NCBI GenBank assembly: GCA_004555765.1
Contig: SFHG01000047.1
Coordinates: 1-16,414, forward strand
Source: Bacteroidales bacterium
GTDB taxonomy: Bacteria > Bacteroidota > Bacteroidia > Bacteroidales > Porphyromonadaceae
Length of the DNA: 16,414 bases
Reading direction: 5' to 3'
Part shown: in pieces, positions 7,486 to 15,314 of the stretch
Position numbering within the stretch: the first letter of the stretch is position 1
How the letters are laid out: each line of letters starts with the position of its first letter
Made by a program: the position numbers and the translations under genes
The notes under the pieces: generated by a model
Told to the model about the DNA's origin: nothing
Seen by the model: the letters and a program-made list of their open reading frames with translations, nothing else
Databases searched by the model: none

Positions 7486-7869
7486 ATGGCAGACAGTCCG
7501 GACCTCAATCGCGCCCCTTGGCGCACGCACGACTGGGACAAGCTCCCCAAGCCCCGCCTCTCCATCAGCGAAGTGGCGGAGCTCTTCAGTGTGGAAGAGT
7601 ACACCCTGAGGTACTGGGAGCAGGAGACCAAGCTCTCGCCAAAAAGGTTTCCCACAAGCGGCGCAAGGTGGTACGGCAAAGACGACCTTCTGCTCATCGA
7701 GAAAATATACTATCTTGTAGAGCGAAAGGGACTGACCATGAAGGGGGTCAATAGAGTCCTTGAAAGACCCGATCTGGATGCCGAGCTCGAAATCAGAGAC
7801 CGGCTTCTCTCCTTGAGGGGAAAACTCACAGACCTCAGGGACAAACTTGATGCGCTGATGGACAAGTAG
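7486..7869 (+). CDS. MerR-family transcriptional regulator
   Basis: A 127-residue DNA-binding regulator. A winged helix-turn-helix of MerR type spans about 25-93 (LSISEVAELFSVEEYTLRYWEQ, with the RYWE signature at 42-45, then ARWYGKDDLLLIEKIYYLV). Residues 97-127 form a predicted dimerising coiled coil (LEIRDRLLSLRGKLTDLRDKL). There is no C-terminal effector domain and no cysteine cluster, so it is not a metal sensor of the classical kind. It belongs to the small MerR proteins common in Bacteroidota whose ligand is unknown. The preceding 188-base gap (7298-7485) has a short ggga/tccc stem near 7444 but no clear promoter box. The rnz gene begins 10 bases after the stop, so the two are likely one transcript. 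Confidence 0.88.
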   Translation: MADSPDLNRAPWRTHDWDKLPKPRLSISEVAELFSVEEYTLRYWEQETKLSPKRFPTSGARWYGKDDLLLIEKIYYLVERKGLTMKGVNRVLERPDLDAELEIRDRLLSLRGKLTDLRDKLDALMDK

Positions 7870-7879
7870 ACCGAAGAGA

Positions 7880-8905
7880 ATGGAATTCAACAGCGACAAA
7901 ATGTACCTCCAAGTCCTGGGATGCGGTTCTGCCAGACCACTTGTGAACCGCTACCCCTCTTCGTGTGTCCTCAGGCTGCGCGGTAAGACGTTCCTGATAG
8001 ACTGCGGCGAAGGGATTCAGACCCAACTGATGAGGTACCGAGTGCCGGTAGCCGACCTCCACAGGATCTTCCTCACCCATCTCCACGGGGATCACGTTCT
8101 GGGATTGCCGGGGCTGATGAGCACACTTTCGCTCATCGGGTTCTCGCATCCCTATCACATCTACGGACCCGTCGGCACGGAGGACTTCATCCGCAGGGTC
8201 GTCCTCTACTTTTGCAGCGAAGAGGCGGCTTCCAATATCATCGGTCACGACATCGACCCTTCGCGCTCCGAAGAGCCGGTGGAAGTGTACCGGGACAAGT
8301 CCGTAAGGGTCACCGCCTTCGCGCTCCGGCACAGAGATGTCCCGTGCGTGGGGTACCGCTTCGACGAAACGCCGCTTTTGCCCCACTTGGACCGGGCTAT
8401 GGCCGACTTTTACGGCATCCCCGTAGCGTATTTCGGACGCATCAAGGCCGGCGAAGACTTCACCCTTGAGGACGGCACGGTCGTTCCGAACGCCCGTCTC
8501 ACCAAGCCCAATCGTCCGCCCTACTCCTTTGCTTTTTGCTCCGACACGTCGTTCTTGTCCGGAATCACGCCCCACATCAAAGGTGTCTCCCTACTCTACC
8601 ACGAAGCGACCTATATGGAGGCAGAGCGGGGCAAAGCCCACAAGCGCGGGCATTCGACAGCTCGCGAAGCCGCCGAGATTGCGCGAAGAGCGGAGGTCGG
8701 CGCTCTCCTTATCGGACACTTCTCCTCCCGATACAAGACCGAAGCAGAGCTCGAAGAACTGCGGGGAGAAGCCTTGGAGATCTTCCCGAAGACGTTGCGC
8801 GCCAAAGAGGGTCTCGCCATAGACTTCGGGCGGCTCCCAAACGAACACTTCGGACTTTACTCCCCCCCAATGACGAAACACGATGATACAATACAGCAAG
8901 GATAA
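7880..8905 (+). CDS. rnz: Ribonuclease Z (tRNA 3' processing endonuclease)
   Basis: A metallo-beta-lactamase-fold nuclease that trims 3' trailers of tRNA precursors in the cytoplasm. Zinc ligands are visible: THLHGDH (His67, His69, Asp71, His72), His151 in ALRHRDVP, Asp222 in CSDTS and His280 in IGHFSSRY. The HST motif at 258-260 (GHSTA) is typical of tRNase Z. The exosite region lies at about 155-215 (KPNRPPYSF). At 341 residues it is longer than the usual size near 305 because of a poorly conserved tail after RAKEGLAIDFG. A run of seven C at 8862-8868 lies in that tail; losing one C would end the protein at a TGA near 8870 and remove the 23-base overlap with the next gene. The start at 7880 follows MerR closely; Met8 is a possible alternative. 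Confidence 0.95.
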   Translation: MEFNSDKMYLQVLGCGSARPLVNRYPSSCVLRLRGKTFLIDCGEGIQTQLMRYRVPVADLHRIFLTHLHGDHVLGLPGLMSTLSLIGFSHPYHIYGPVGTEDFIRRVVLYFCSEEAASNIIGHDIDPSRSEEPVEVYRDKSVRVTAFALRHRDVPCVGYRFDETPLLPHLDRAMADFYGIPVAYFGRIKAGEDFTLEDGTVVPNARLTKPNRPPYSFAFCSDTSFLSGITPHIKGVSLLYHEATYMEAERGKAHKRGHSTAREAAEIARRAEVGALLIGHFSSRYKTEAELEELRGEALEIFPKTLRAKEGLAIDFGRLPNEHFGLYSPPMTKHDDTIQQG

Positions 8906-9887
8906 GTTCGGCGGACACTTGGCGATGCTCGCCACAGCTCTGATTTTCGGGATGAACGGGCCTCTTTCCGCGGTTCTCGTGGGATCGGAAGGCGAGCTGA
9001 CCCCGGGTACGCACATGTTTGCCCGCTTCTCCGTCGCCACCGTTCTCTTCTGGTGCGTGTCCTTTTTCCTGCCTCGTACTAAGGTCGAAAGGAAAGACTT
9101 CGGGCGAATCTTTATGGCCTCCGTCTTCGGTGTGCTTTTGAACCAAAGCGGTTTCGCCATCGCGATGTCCCTTACCACGCCCATCCATCAGTCCCTGATG
9201 GCGTCCCTGGGACCTGTCTTTACGATCGTACTTGCCTTTTTCATCCTCCGCGAACCCATCTCCCTGCTTAAAGCAGGCGGCGTGGCTTTCGGAGCCCTCG
9301 GGGTTCTCACGCTTCTCTTTGTCCGCACCGGAGGCGAGGGACTTGGGGAAGGAACTTTGTGGGGTGACCTCGTGGCGCTCATAGCCACTCTGAGCTACTG
9401 CATTTACCTCACCGTCTACCGCGACCTCATTGACAAATACGAGCCGTGGGTCTTGATGCGGTGGATGTTCCTTTTTACGCTCATCCTCGTGGCGCCTTTT
9501 ACCATCGGCGATGTTATTCGGACACCTTGGAGCACGCTGTCGGAGAAGACTATCGGAGCACTCTCTTTTGTCGTCTTTTTTGCCACTTTCGTTGCCTATT
9601 TTCTTCTCCCCGTAGGGCAGAAAAGACTCCGTCCCACTGTGGTCTCCATCTACAATTACTTCAACCCCGTCATTGCCACGACGCTGGCTCTGCTGTGGGG
9701 CTTGGAAGAGTGGACCTGGGCGAAAGGTCTGGCGGCCGCCCTCGTCGTCCTCGGAGTCTATATGGTCACGAAGAGTAAGAGTCGCGCCGACCAACTGCGG
9801 GAGCGCGGGGTACAGCATCCGGAGCACCGGGATGAGATCGAAACCGTATGCCCATCAAAAACAACTACACAGTCAACGAATGAATGA
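8883..9887 (+). CDS. DMT-superfamily (EamA) permease
   Basis: A 334-residue inner-membrane protein with two EamA repeats (about 10-145 and 155-300) and some ten hydrophobic helices, such as LAMLATALIFGMNGPLSAVL, GRIFMASVFGVLLNQSGFAI and SIYNYFNPVIATTLALLWGL. The conserved NYFNPV near the start of the last helix pair is typical of this family, which exports or imports small metabolites such as amino acids and nucleotide precursors. The substrate cannot be assigned. The soluble tail after about 300 is Ser/Thr/charged and unconserved. The start overlaps the rnz end by 23 bases and the stop overlaps the hflX start (ATGAATGA), so translation is likely coupled. Confidence 0.88.
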   Translation: MIQYSKDKFGGHLAMLATALIFGMNGPLSAVLVGSEGELTPGTHMFARFSVATVLFWCVSFFLPRTKVERKDFGRIFMASVFGVLLNQSGFAIAMSLTTPIHQSLMASLGPVFTIVLAFFILREPISLLKAGGVAFGALGVLTLLFVRTGGEGLGEGTLWGDLVALIATLSYCIYLTVYRDLIDKYEPWVLMRWMFLFTLILVAPFTIGDVIRTPWSTLSEKTIGALSFVVFFATFVAYFLLPVGQKRLRPTVVSIYNYFNPVIATTLALLWGLEEWTWAKGLAAALVVLGVYMVTKSKSRADQLRERGVQHPEHRDEIETVCPSKTTTQSTNE

Positions 9888-11100
9888 ATTTATAAATGCG
9901 GCCGCGCTTGGCGACAAAGCCTATCTCGTCGGCATCATCACCCCCGAGCAGTCCGAGAATCAGGTACAGGAGTACTTGGACGAACTGGCGTTTCTCGCCG
10001 AAACCGACGGCATAGAGGCGGTTCGCTCTTTTACCCAAAAGCTCGATCACCCGAACTCCACCTCTTACCTCGGCAAAGGCAAGCTCGAAGAAATCGCCGC
10101 CAAGGCAGAGGAGGAAGGCATCGGTCTCGTCCTCTTTGACGACGAACTCTCACCCAACCAGCTCCGCAACGTGGAGAAGGCGCTCGGTGTCCCCGTGATG
10201 GATCGCACCTCCCTCATCCTCGACATCTTTGCTTCCCGTGCACGCACTTCGCACGCCAAGACCCAAGTGGAGCTCGCCCAGTACCAGTATCTCTTACCCC
10301 GCCTGACCCGACTGTGGACCCACCTCGACCGCCAGCGCGGGGGCGGTACGAATATGCGCGGACCGGGTGAGACACAGCTCGAGACCGACCGCCGGATCAT
10401 CCTCACCAAAATCGCCAAGCTCAAAGAGGATCTCAAAGACATCGATAAGCAAAAGAACACTCAGAGGAAGAACCGCGGCAAGATGGTGCGCGTCGCCCTT
10501 GTCGGCTACACGAACGTCGGCAAGTCCACGATTATGAACCTTCTATCCAAGAGCGACGTCTTTGCCGAAAACAAACTCTTTGCCACGCTCGACACCACGG
10601 TCCGCAAAGTCGTCGTCAAAAACCTGCCTTTCCTCCTCTCCGACACCGTGGGCTTCATCCGCAAGCTCCCCACGCAGCTCATCGAGTCCTTCAAGTCCAC
10701 GCTCGACGAAGTACGGGAAGCCGACCTCCTCGTACACGTCGTGGACGTCTCCCACCCTGCGTTTGAGGATCAAATAAAAGTGGTCAATGAGACGCTCGCC
10801 GAGATACTGGATGGCGTGCAGAAACCCACCATCCTCGTCTTCAATAAGGTGGACGCCTTTTCTTATGTCCCCAAGGACGAAGACGACCTCACCCCGGTGC
10901 AGAAAGAAAACATCTCTTTGGACGACCTCAAACAGACCTGGATGGCGCACCAAAAAGACCTCGATGTCCGTTTCATCAGCGCAGTGAGAGGCGACGGTGT
11001 GGATGAGCTCAGAGACCTTCTATACGACCGTGTCAAGGAGATCCACGTGCAGCGTTTCCCCTACAACGATTTCCTATACGACTTCTACGATGAGGTCTGA
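9880..11100 (+). CDS. hflX: GTPase HflX
   Basis: A ribosome-associated GTPase that splits stalled or hibernating ribosomes under stress. The 406 residues show the HflX N-domain (LVGIITPE, GKGKLEEIA, LVLFDDELSPNQLRN, DRTSLILDIFASRA), the RGGGTNMRGPGETQLE signature at 153-168, a linker coiled coil, and the G domain: G1 GYTNVGKST at 209-217, G3 DTVGF from Asp255, G4 NKVD at 322-325. The same frame stays open far upstream to 9673 inside the permease gene, but HflX homology begins at MNEF, and this ATG overlaps the permease stop (9885-9887) by 8 bases, so 9880 is chosen. It closes the MerR-rnz-permease-hflX run. Confidence 0.95.
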   Translation: MNEFINAAALGDKAYLVGIITPEQSENQVQEYLDELAFLAETDGIEAVRSFTQKLDHPNSTSYLGKGKLEEIAAKAEEEGIGLVLFDDELSPNQLRNVEKALGVPVMDRTSLILDIFASRARTSHAKTQVELAQYQYLLPRLTRLWTHLDRQRGGGTNMRGPGETQLETDRRIILTKIAKLKEDLKDIDKQKNTQRKNRGKMVRVALVGYTNVGKSTIMNLLSKSDVFAENKLFATLDTTVRKVVVKNLPFLLSDTVGFIRKLPTQLIESFKSTLDEVREADLLVHVVDVSHPAFEDQIKVVNETLAEILDGVQKPTILVFNKVDAFSYVPKDEDDLTPVQKENISLDDLKQTWMAHQKDLDVRFISAVRGDGVDELRDLLYDRVKEIHVQRFPYNDFLYDFYDEV

Positions 11101-11176
11101 GAGCCGCCCTTCTCCCCTCATCCTCATCAAAAAGACACCTTATTACTTCACCTAACTAAATTATACACGCTTTATT

Positions 11177-11704
11177 ATGAAATGGTTCATTAAGTGCCTC
11201 CGTCAGTATTTCGACTTCAAGGGTCGTGCGCGCCGCAAAGAGTACTGGATGTTTTACCTCTGGATCCTCATCATCGAAGCCGTCATCTTCCTCGTCAGCT
11301 TCCTTTTGGGTGGCGGATTGCCGGGTGTCGGCGCCGATCCGGGTATGCCCCCCGAGCTGATGCCCAGGAGTGTCGGTATGGGGATGTTCTTCACCGGGCT
11401 GCTCACGCTCTACGGTTTGGCGCTCTTTATCCCGCAGCTCGCAGTCACGGTGCGTCGTCTCCACGATACCGGCAAATCCGGTTGGTGGCTTCTCGGCTAT
11501 TCTATTGTGATTATATGCGCAGCCACGGTTCTCTCTCTCAGCGCCGTAAAAGCCACAATGGACGGGAACGAGCTTGTGGAGTGGCCCATCTGGGTCTCTC
11601 TTGTCCTCCTTTTGGTCATCAGTATCTGGTTCCTGGTCCTGATGGTCAAAAAGGGCGACGCGGGACGGAACAAATACGGCGAAGACCCCAAAGACGCTTT
11701 TTGA
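11177..11704 (+). CDS. DUF805 family inner-membrane protein
   Basis: A 175-residue membrane protein of unknown function. The DUF805 marks are all present: FDFKGRARRKEYWMF near 12-26, RRLHDTGKSGWW at 93-104 and GDAGRNKYGEDP at 160-171. Four hydrophobic segments lie at about 25-45, 68-88, 105-122 and 138-157. An extra Gly/Pro/Met-rich loop (46-66) between the first two helices is longer than in many relatives. It begins 76 bases after hflX; no clear promoter box was seen in that gap. The recombinase gene follows after 12 bases, so these two are probably co-transcribed. Confidence 0.88.
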   Translation: MKWFIKCLRQYFDFKGRARRKEYWMFYLWILIIEAVIFLVSFLLGGGLPGVGADPGMPPELMPRSVGMGMFFTGLLTLYGLALFIPQLAVTVRRLHDTGKSGWWLLGYSIVIICAATVLSLSAVKATMDGNELVEWPIWVSLVLLLVISIWFLVLMVKKGDAGRNKYGEDPKDAF

Positions 11705-11716
11705 TGATGCATTAGT

Positions 11717-12673
11717 ATGGAAAAAGACGGTTGGCTGTCCCGGTATGAGTCTTACCTGCGACTGGAGAAAGGATACAGCCCGCGCACTGTGCGCTCTTAT
11801 CTCGACGATCTCCGGCTCTGGCTCCTGCTCGAAGGACTCGGGGGGCCCGATGCGGGGGAGGCGGAGATAGAGGACTTGGTCCGAAGCGTCGACAACCGTA
11901 CCGCCCGCAAGTCCGTTCTCAAGTTCATAGAGCACGGAGACACGCCCCGGTCCGTCCGGAGGCGTCTCTCCGCGCTCCGCTCTTTTTACGCCTACCTGCT
12001 CAAGGAGCGCGAAGTGGTGCTGAACCCCTTTCGCGCCGTCCCGGTCCCGAGGGGGGGAAAAGAGCTTCCCGCGTTCGTCAACGCCCGGGCGCTCTCCGAC
12101 CGTATCGACGAACTCTACCGCGATGCCCGGGAAGCAGACCGCCCGGAGGATCAAGCCCACCTCTGGTACCTCGCCTTTGTCACCGATCTGCTGTTCCAAA
12201 CCGGGATGCGCTCCCAAGAGGTCTGCGACCTCAAGCTCGAAGCACTCGATCTCCCGGGTCTGAGGATAAAAGTACGGGGCAAAGGAGACAAAGAGCGGAT
12301 CATCCCCATCGGGCCTTTCCTCAAAGCGCAAATCGCCCGCTACATCGCAGACGTGCGCAGGCCGAAGGGGGCAGGCGCGGGACTCTTTTTACTCTCGGAA
12401 AAAGGGCGTCCCCTGGCGCACTCTTCCCTGTACCGCATAGTGAGGGAAGCCCTCGCCCCGCTCGACCAATACTACCGCAAGAGTCCGCACGTCCTCCGTC
12501 ACAGCTTCGCCACCGCGCTCCTCAATGACGGAGCGGATCTGATGAGCGTCAAAGAGCTTCTGGGACACGAGAGTGTCTCCACCACCTCCATCTACACGCA
12601 CACCACCTTCGAAGAGCTCCGCAAGAACTACGGGGCTCACCCCCGCTCCCAACCGGAGAAAGACCCCGAATAA
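11717..12673 (+). CDS. xerC: XerC-like tyrosine recombinase
   Basis: A site-specific recombinase of 318 residues, most likely one of the pair that resolves chromosome dimers at dif. An N-terminal SAM-like core-binding domain (about 5-100: YESYLRLEKGYSPRTVRSYLDDL, RRLSALRSFYAYLLKE) precedes the catalytic domain with Arg165 (TGMRSQE), Lys189 (VRGKGDKER), His258/Arg261 (HVLRHSF), His284 (LLGHES) and nucleophile Tyr293 (SIYTHTT). The link LPAFV and overall layout resemble Bacteroidota XerC more than mobile-element integrases, but XerD or another housekeeping recombinase cannot be excluded. Runs of six and seven G (near 11840 and at 12051-12057) lie in the coding region. Twelve bases after the stop a tandem repeat array begins. 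Confidence 0.85.
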   Translation: MEKDGWLSRYESYLRLEKGYSPRTVRSYLDDLRLWLLLEGLGGPDAGEAEIEDLVRSVDNRTARKSVLKFIEHGDTPRSVRRRLSALRSFYAYLLKEREVVLNPFRAVPVPRGGKELPAFVNARALSDRIDELYRDAREADRPEDQAHLWYLAFVTDLLFQTGMRSQEVCDLKLEALDLPGLRIKVRGKGDKERIIPIGPFLKAQIARYIADVRRPKGAGAGLFLLSEKGRPLAHSSLYRIVREALAPLDQYYRKSPHVLRHSFATALLNDGADLMSVKELLGHESVSTTSIYTHTTFEELRKNYGAHPRSQPEKDPE

Positions 12674-12685
12674 CCCCCGGCCCGA

Positions 12686-12843
12686 GGGTTTCGGGCGAAA
12701 AGGCCCGGGGGTCTCGGGAGAAAAGGCCCGGGGGTCTCGGGCGAAAAGGCCCGGGGGTCTCTGGAGAAAAGGCCCGGGGGTTTCGGGCGAAAAGGTCGAG
12801 GGTCTCGGGCGAAAAGGTCGAGGGTTTCGGGCGAAAAGGTCGA
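12686..12843. repeat. Seven-unit 22-23 bp tandem repeat array
   Basis: Units of the form gggt(t/c)tcggg(c/a)gaaaagg plus a variable end: 12686-12708, 12709-12731, 12732-12754, 12755-12777 (23 bases, ending cccgg), then 12778-12799, 12800-12821, 12822-12843 (22 bases, ending tcga). The end type changes once, between units 4 and 5, which suggests two rounds of expansion. The last unit runs into aaaaggtcgacctttt, a 16-base perfect palindrome. Unit lengths are not multiples of three and no credible protein crosses the array. It separates xerC from the promoter of the HU-like gene. Confidence 0.92.
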
Positions 12844-12850
12844 CCTTTTT
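12837..12850 (+). terminator. Palindrome with T run after xerC
   Basis: The palindrome aaaaggtcgacctttt formed by the last repeat unit and the following bases ends in five T (12846-12850). It has little loop, so it would be a poor hairpin, but it is the only terminator-like feature after xerC. Confidence 0.3.
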
Positions 12851-12852
12851 GT

Positions 12853-12860
12853 TACATTTG
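12853..12860 (+). promoter_or_regulatory. Promoter -7 box of the HU-like gene
   Basis: TACATTTG is a perfect TAnnTTTG match, ten bases past the end of the repeat array. The best -33 candidate is ttcg (12826-12829) inside the last repeat unit, 23 bases upstream. Transcription should start near 12867, giving a leader of about 79 bases. Confidence 0.6.
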
Positions 12861-12882
12861 TACTAAGGAGATAAAAAAGCTG

Positions 12883-12910
12883 TCGGAGGGAATATGCTCC
12901 CGACCTCCGA
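12883..12910 (+). promoter_or_regulatory. Structured leader of the HU-like gene
   Basis: In the predicted leader, tcggagg (12883-12889) pairs with cctccga (12904-12910). A competing stem can form between tgctcc (12895-12900) and ggagca downstream near 12927. Two mutually exclusive stems just before a start codon could regulate translation, but no known riboswitch class is recognised. Confidence 0.3.
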
Positions 12911-12945
12911 GCACGGGAACTACTGCGGAGCATCTAAAGACAACT

Positions 12946-13428
12946 ATGGCTAATAGACCTTTAGCTTACACGCTTTCGGAACGGAAAGCGACAATCGGGA
13001 AGATGGCCGGGAAAATCGTCATTCAGGCCAGTCCCACGGGACGCAAACGCATCGACCACCGCAACTTTTGCGACGAGGTGGCCCGTGCCACAACCTTCAC
13101 GGGTGCGGAGGTGGAGGCAGTGCTTCGCCTTGCCGCCGAGATTGCGAAACGGCATGTGGAGAACGGCGACATCGTAGAGTTTGGCGACCTGGGGTTGCTG
13201 AAGCCCTCTTTTCAGAGCAAACTGGTGGAAAAAGGCACTGCGGAGTTTAACCCCAACGTCCACATCACCAAGCCCGTTGTCCGCCTCTCGCCCTCACGCA
13301 AGTACTTCACCCTTACCGGTGTAAGCTATGAGCGCGTGGAAGCCCCGGAGAAGAAAAGCACGACGACGCCCACGCCCGGACCCGGGGGCGGGACTTCCGG
13401 AGGCTCGTCCGAGACCGGCGGAATCTGA
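12946..13428 (+). CDS. HU-related DNA-binding protein with disordered tail
   Basis: A 160-residue nucleoid-type protein of the HU-like family (HU-HIG group) common in Bacteroidota. The HU fold spans about 5-130: N-terminal strand (LAYTLSERKA), helices with FCDEVARATTFTGAEVEAVLRLAAEIAKRHVE (41-72), then the beta-arm region GDIVEFGDLGLLKPSF and FNPNVHITKPVVRLSPSRKYF. Residues 131-160 are a low-complexity Pro/Thr/Gly/Ser tail. It lacks the canonical short HU length of about 90 residues. Its role is inferred as DNA bending or packing. It has its own promoter, is preceded by the tandem array, and ends at strong hairpins. Confidence 0.85.
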   Translation: MANRPLAYTLSERKATIGKMAGKIVIQASPTGRKRIDHRNFCDEVARATTFTGAEVEAVLRLAAEIAKRHVENGDIVEFGDLGLLKPSFQSKLVEKGTAEFNPNVHITKPVVRLSPSRKYFTLTGVSYERVEAPEKKSTTTPTPGPGGGTSGGSSETGGI

Positions 13429-13435
13429 CCGAAAC

Positions 13436-13470
13436 GCGGAGCGATTGCCCTCCCCCGGCAGTCGCTCCGC
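13436..13470 (+). terminator. 14-bp hairpin directly after the HU-like gene
   Basis: Bases 13436-13449 pair with 13457-13470 (gcggagcgattgcc type, one G-T pair) across a 7-base loop, beginning 7 bases past the stop codon. No T run follows, so it may protect the mRNA end rather than terminate by itself. Confidence 0.5.
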
Positions 13471-13501
13471 ACACATTACAAGGGGGTCGAAGAGACAAAG
13501 A

Positions 13502-13565
13502 AGAGCTCCGTCAGAGGAGGCAGAATAGCGCTATTCGCCCTCCTCTGACGGAGCTCTCTGTTTTT
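13502..13565. terminator. Strong bidirectional intrinsic terminator between convergent genes
   Basis: A perfect 19-bp stem (13502-13520 with 13539-13557) encloses a second palindrome (gaatagc/gctattc), followed by ctgttttt on the + strand and ttctttg on the minus strand. It serves the HU-like gene and the C69 dipeptidase gene, which converge here. Confidence 0.88.
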
Positions 13566-13594
13566 GTCCTAAGCGGGAGAGAAAGAGAACCGGC

Positions 13595-15271
13595 TTATTG
13601 CTCCTCCTTCGGGGACTTCAAATGTTCGGAAGCCGGATCCTCTGCGATGGAGCGGTAATACGCCTCATCATAGCCGGGTTGGTCGGGGAAGACCGCGAGA
13701 CCGTTTTTGGTCTCGAAGGCACCGTTCTTTTCTTTCTTGACGTTTCCGTCGATGTACTTCACAAGGAGGTATTCGCCAAGCTTTTTGTACCGCGCGGTGG
13801 CGTTGTCGGCACAAGAAGCAGAGTACCGGGTGAGGTAAGCGATGGCGGCTTCCTGGCCGTCCTTTTCGGCAATCTCAAGGGCTTTTTTCTCTACCTTGGG
13901 CTGGTGGAGGAAGAAGCGGTCCTCCAGCTCCTTTTGGACGGGACGAATATCCTTTATCATATAGTCGTACCTGCTGTACGCCATATTGGCGACCCAGTTA
14001 TTGATCCAAAAGGCACTGGTCCAGGAGAATTCGGTCATACTTCCGTTTTTCGGGCTGAAAGCTTCGGGCGCCTCGGTAATGCAGCCGTACATCGGAGAGA
14101 AGACGGTGGTATTGGCGTCATCCGCACCAAACCAGAGGATCGGTCCCACGAGGTCGGGCAGAAAATTGCGGAGCTGGGCGACGAGAACGAAGCCGGTTTG
14201 CTGAGTGGCGATGGCGCGCTCGTTGACGTACTTCTGTCCGTCGACCTCAAAGTCCATCGGTCTCCAGCGGTAAGGCACTTTGTAAGGACCGGCACCGGCA
14301 TCCTTGGTCATATCCATAGGCGTATCCTCATAGTGGTCACGCATCATATTTTGCACGTCTTGCACAGAGAGTTTGCGATCCGGGATGACGTAGAGGGGCA
14401 TCGGTTCGGCATCGGTTTCATACCCCATCACGAGCGGAAGGTATTTGTCCATACCGCCCTTGAAGCGGTTAAAGAAGCTCCATACGCGCGCCTCACATCC
14501 TCTCAGCCCTCCGAAAGTATAGGGGTTGTACACTTTCTGGAATGAGAAGTCTCTATCCGACCCTTTATAGAGCCCTTTTTCGCGGGCGAAAGAGACCACG
14601 TCCTCGGAGTACCGCCAGTTTTCTTTGTCCTTAAAGTTGATCTGCTGGATGCGTGCCTGGTTGGCGTGACCGCTGATGGCATTATCGGGGATGCGGGTTG
14701 CGACCCACACGGCACCCTTTTCGCCCTTGCCTTTGCCGATCATCTCCATAATCCAGACTTCGTTTTTGTCTGCTATCGTAAAGCTCTCACCACTGGAAGC
14801 ATAGCCGTACTTTTCCACAAGCGAAGTCATCACATCAATCGCCTCACGCGCAGTGGCAGACCTCTGAAGAGCAATGTAGATGAGACTGCCATAGTCCATG
14901 ATGCCCTCACCGCCTTCGAGCGACTCGAGACCGCCCCAAGTGCTCTCGGTGATGGCCACCTGCTTTTCGTTCATATTACCCACGACGTTATACGTGCGGA
15001 GGACTTGGGGAATCTGACCGCTGAAAGCCCCGGTGTCCCAGACGATGACGTCCATCATCAGCCCTGCGGGGTAGGTGCGGGCGGGCCAGTGATACAATTC
15101 TCCATACAAGGTATGACTGTCGGCGGCATAGCTGATGATCACGCTGCCATCCGTGCTCGCACCTTTGCCCACGATAAGGTCGGAGCAGGCATCCGCCACG
15201 GGCGAAGCAACAATAAACGCCACTACTGCACTCGCGGCGAGAAAGAGTTTCTTTTTCGATAAAATAGGCAT
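13595..15271 (-). CDS. Secreted C69-family dipeptidase (Ntn hydrolase)
   Basis: A peptidase family C69 enzyme of 558 residues. The signal peptide (LFLAASAVVAFIVASPVADA) ends exactly before Cys29 in A|CSDLIVGKGASTDGS; in this family the N-terminal Cys freed by processing is the catalytic nucleophile, so export cleavage would itself make the active enzyme. The conserved order follows: DGSVIISYAADSH, ITESTWGG, GYASSGESFTIADKNEVWIMEMIG, FGGLRGCEARVWSFFNRF, ISGHANQARI. The C-terminal third (from about 400) carries WTSAFWINNWVANMAYSRY and a charged helical tail. The length fits Bacteroidota homologues. It probably cleaves dipeptides in the periplasm or outside the cell, in line with amino-acid and peptide feeding. 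The gene starts 43 bases after the lipoprotein gene and likely shares its promoter. Confidence 0.92.
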   Translation of the reverse strand: MPILSKKKLFLAASAVVAFIVASPVADACSDLIVGKGASTDGSVIISYAADSHTLYGELYHWPARTYPAGLMMDVIVWDTGAFSGQIPQVLRTYNVVGNMNEKQVAITESTWGGLESLEGGEGIMDYGSLIYIALQRSATAREAIDVMTSLVEKYGYASSGESFTIADKNEVWIMEMIGKGKGEKGAVWVATRIPDNAISGHANQARIQQINFKDKENWRYSEDVVSFAREKGLYKGSDRDFSFQKVYNPYTFGGLRGCEARVWSFFNRFKGGMDKYLPLVMGYETDAEPMPLYVIPDRKLSVQDVQNMMRDHYEDTPMDMTKDAGAGPYKVPYRWRPMDFEVDGQKYVNERAIATQQTGFVLVAQLRNFLPDLVGPILWFGADDANTTVFSPMYGCITEAPEAFSPKNGSMTEFSWTSAFWINNWVANMAYSRYDYMIKDIRPVQKELEDRFFLHQPKVEKKALEIAEKDGQEAAIAYLTRYSASCADNATARYKKLGEYLLVKYIDGNVKKEKNGAFETKNGLAVFPDQPGYDEAYYRSIAEDPASEHLKSPKEEQ

Positions 15272-15314
15272 TTGGTTATCGGTAATTAGGATTAAAGATG
15301 GGTGTCGGAGTGTA

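Noticed and set aside
9673..9879. Extended N-terminus of hflX
   Set aside because: This part overlaps the permease gene in another frame and has no HflX character; homology begins at the ATG at 9880.
11717..12673. Recombinase as integrase of a mobile island using the adjacent tandem repeats as attachment sites
   Set aside because: The protein looks like housekeeping XerC, neighbours are core genes, and seven short head-to-tail units do not resemble an attachment site pair.
12573..12866. 97-residue frame crossing the 23-bp repeats
   Set aside because: It starts inside xerC in another frame and repeat units are not multiples of three; the composition (Gly/Lys/Arg) just reflects the repeat.
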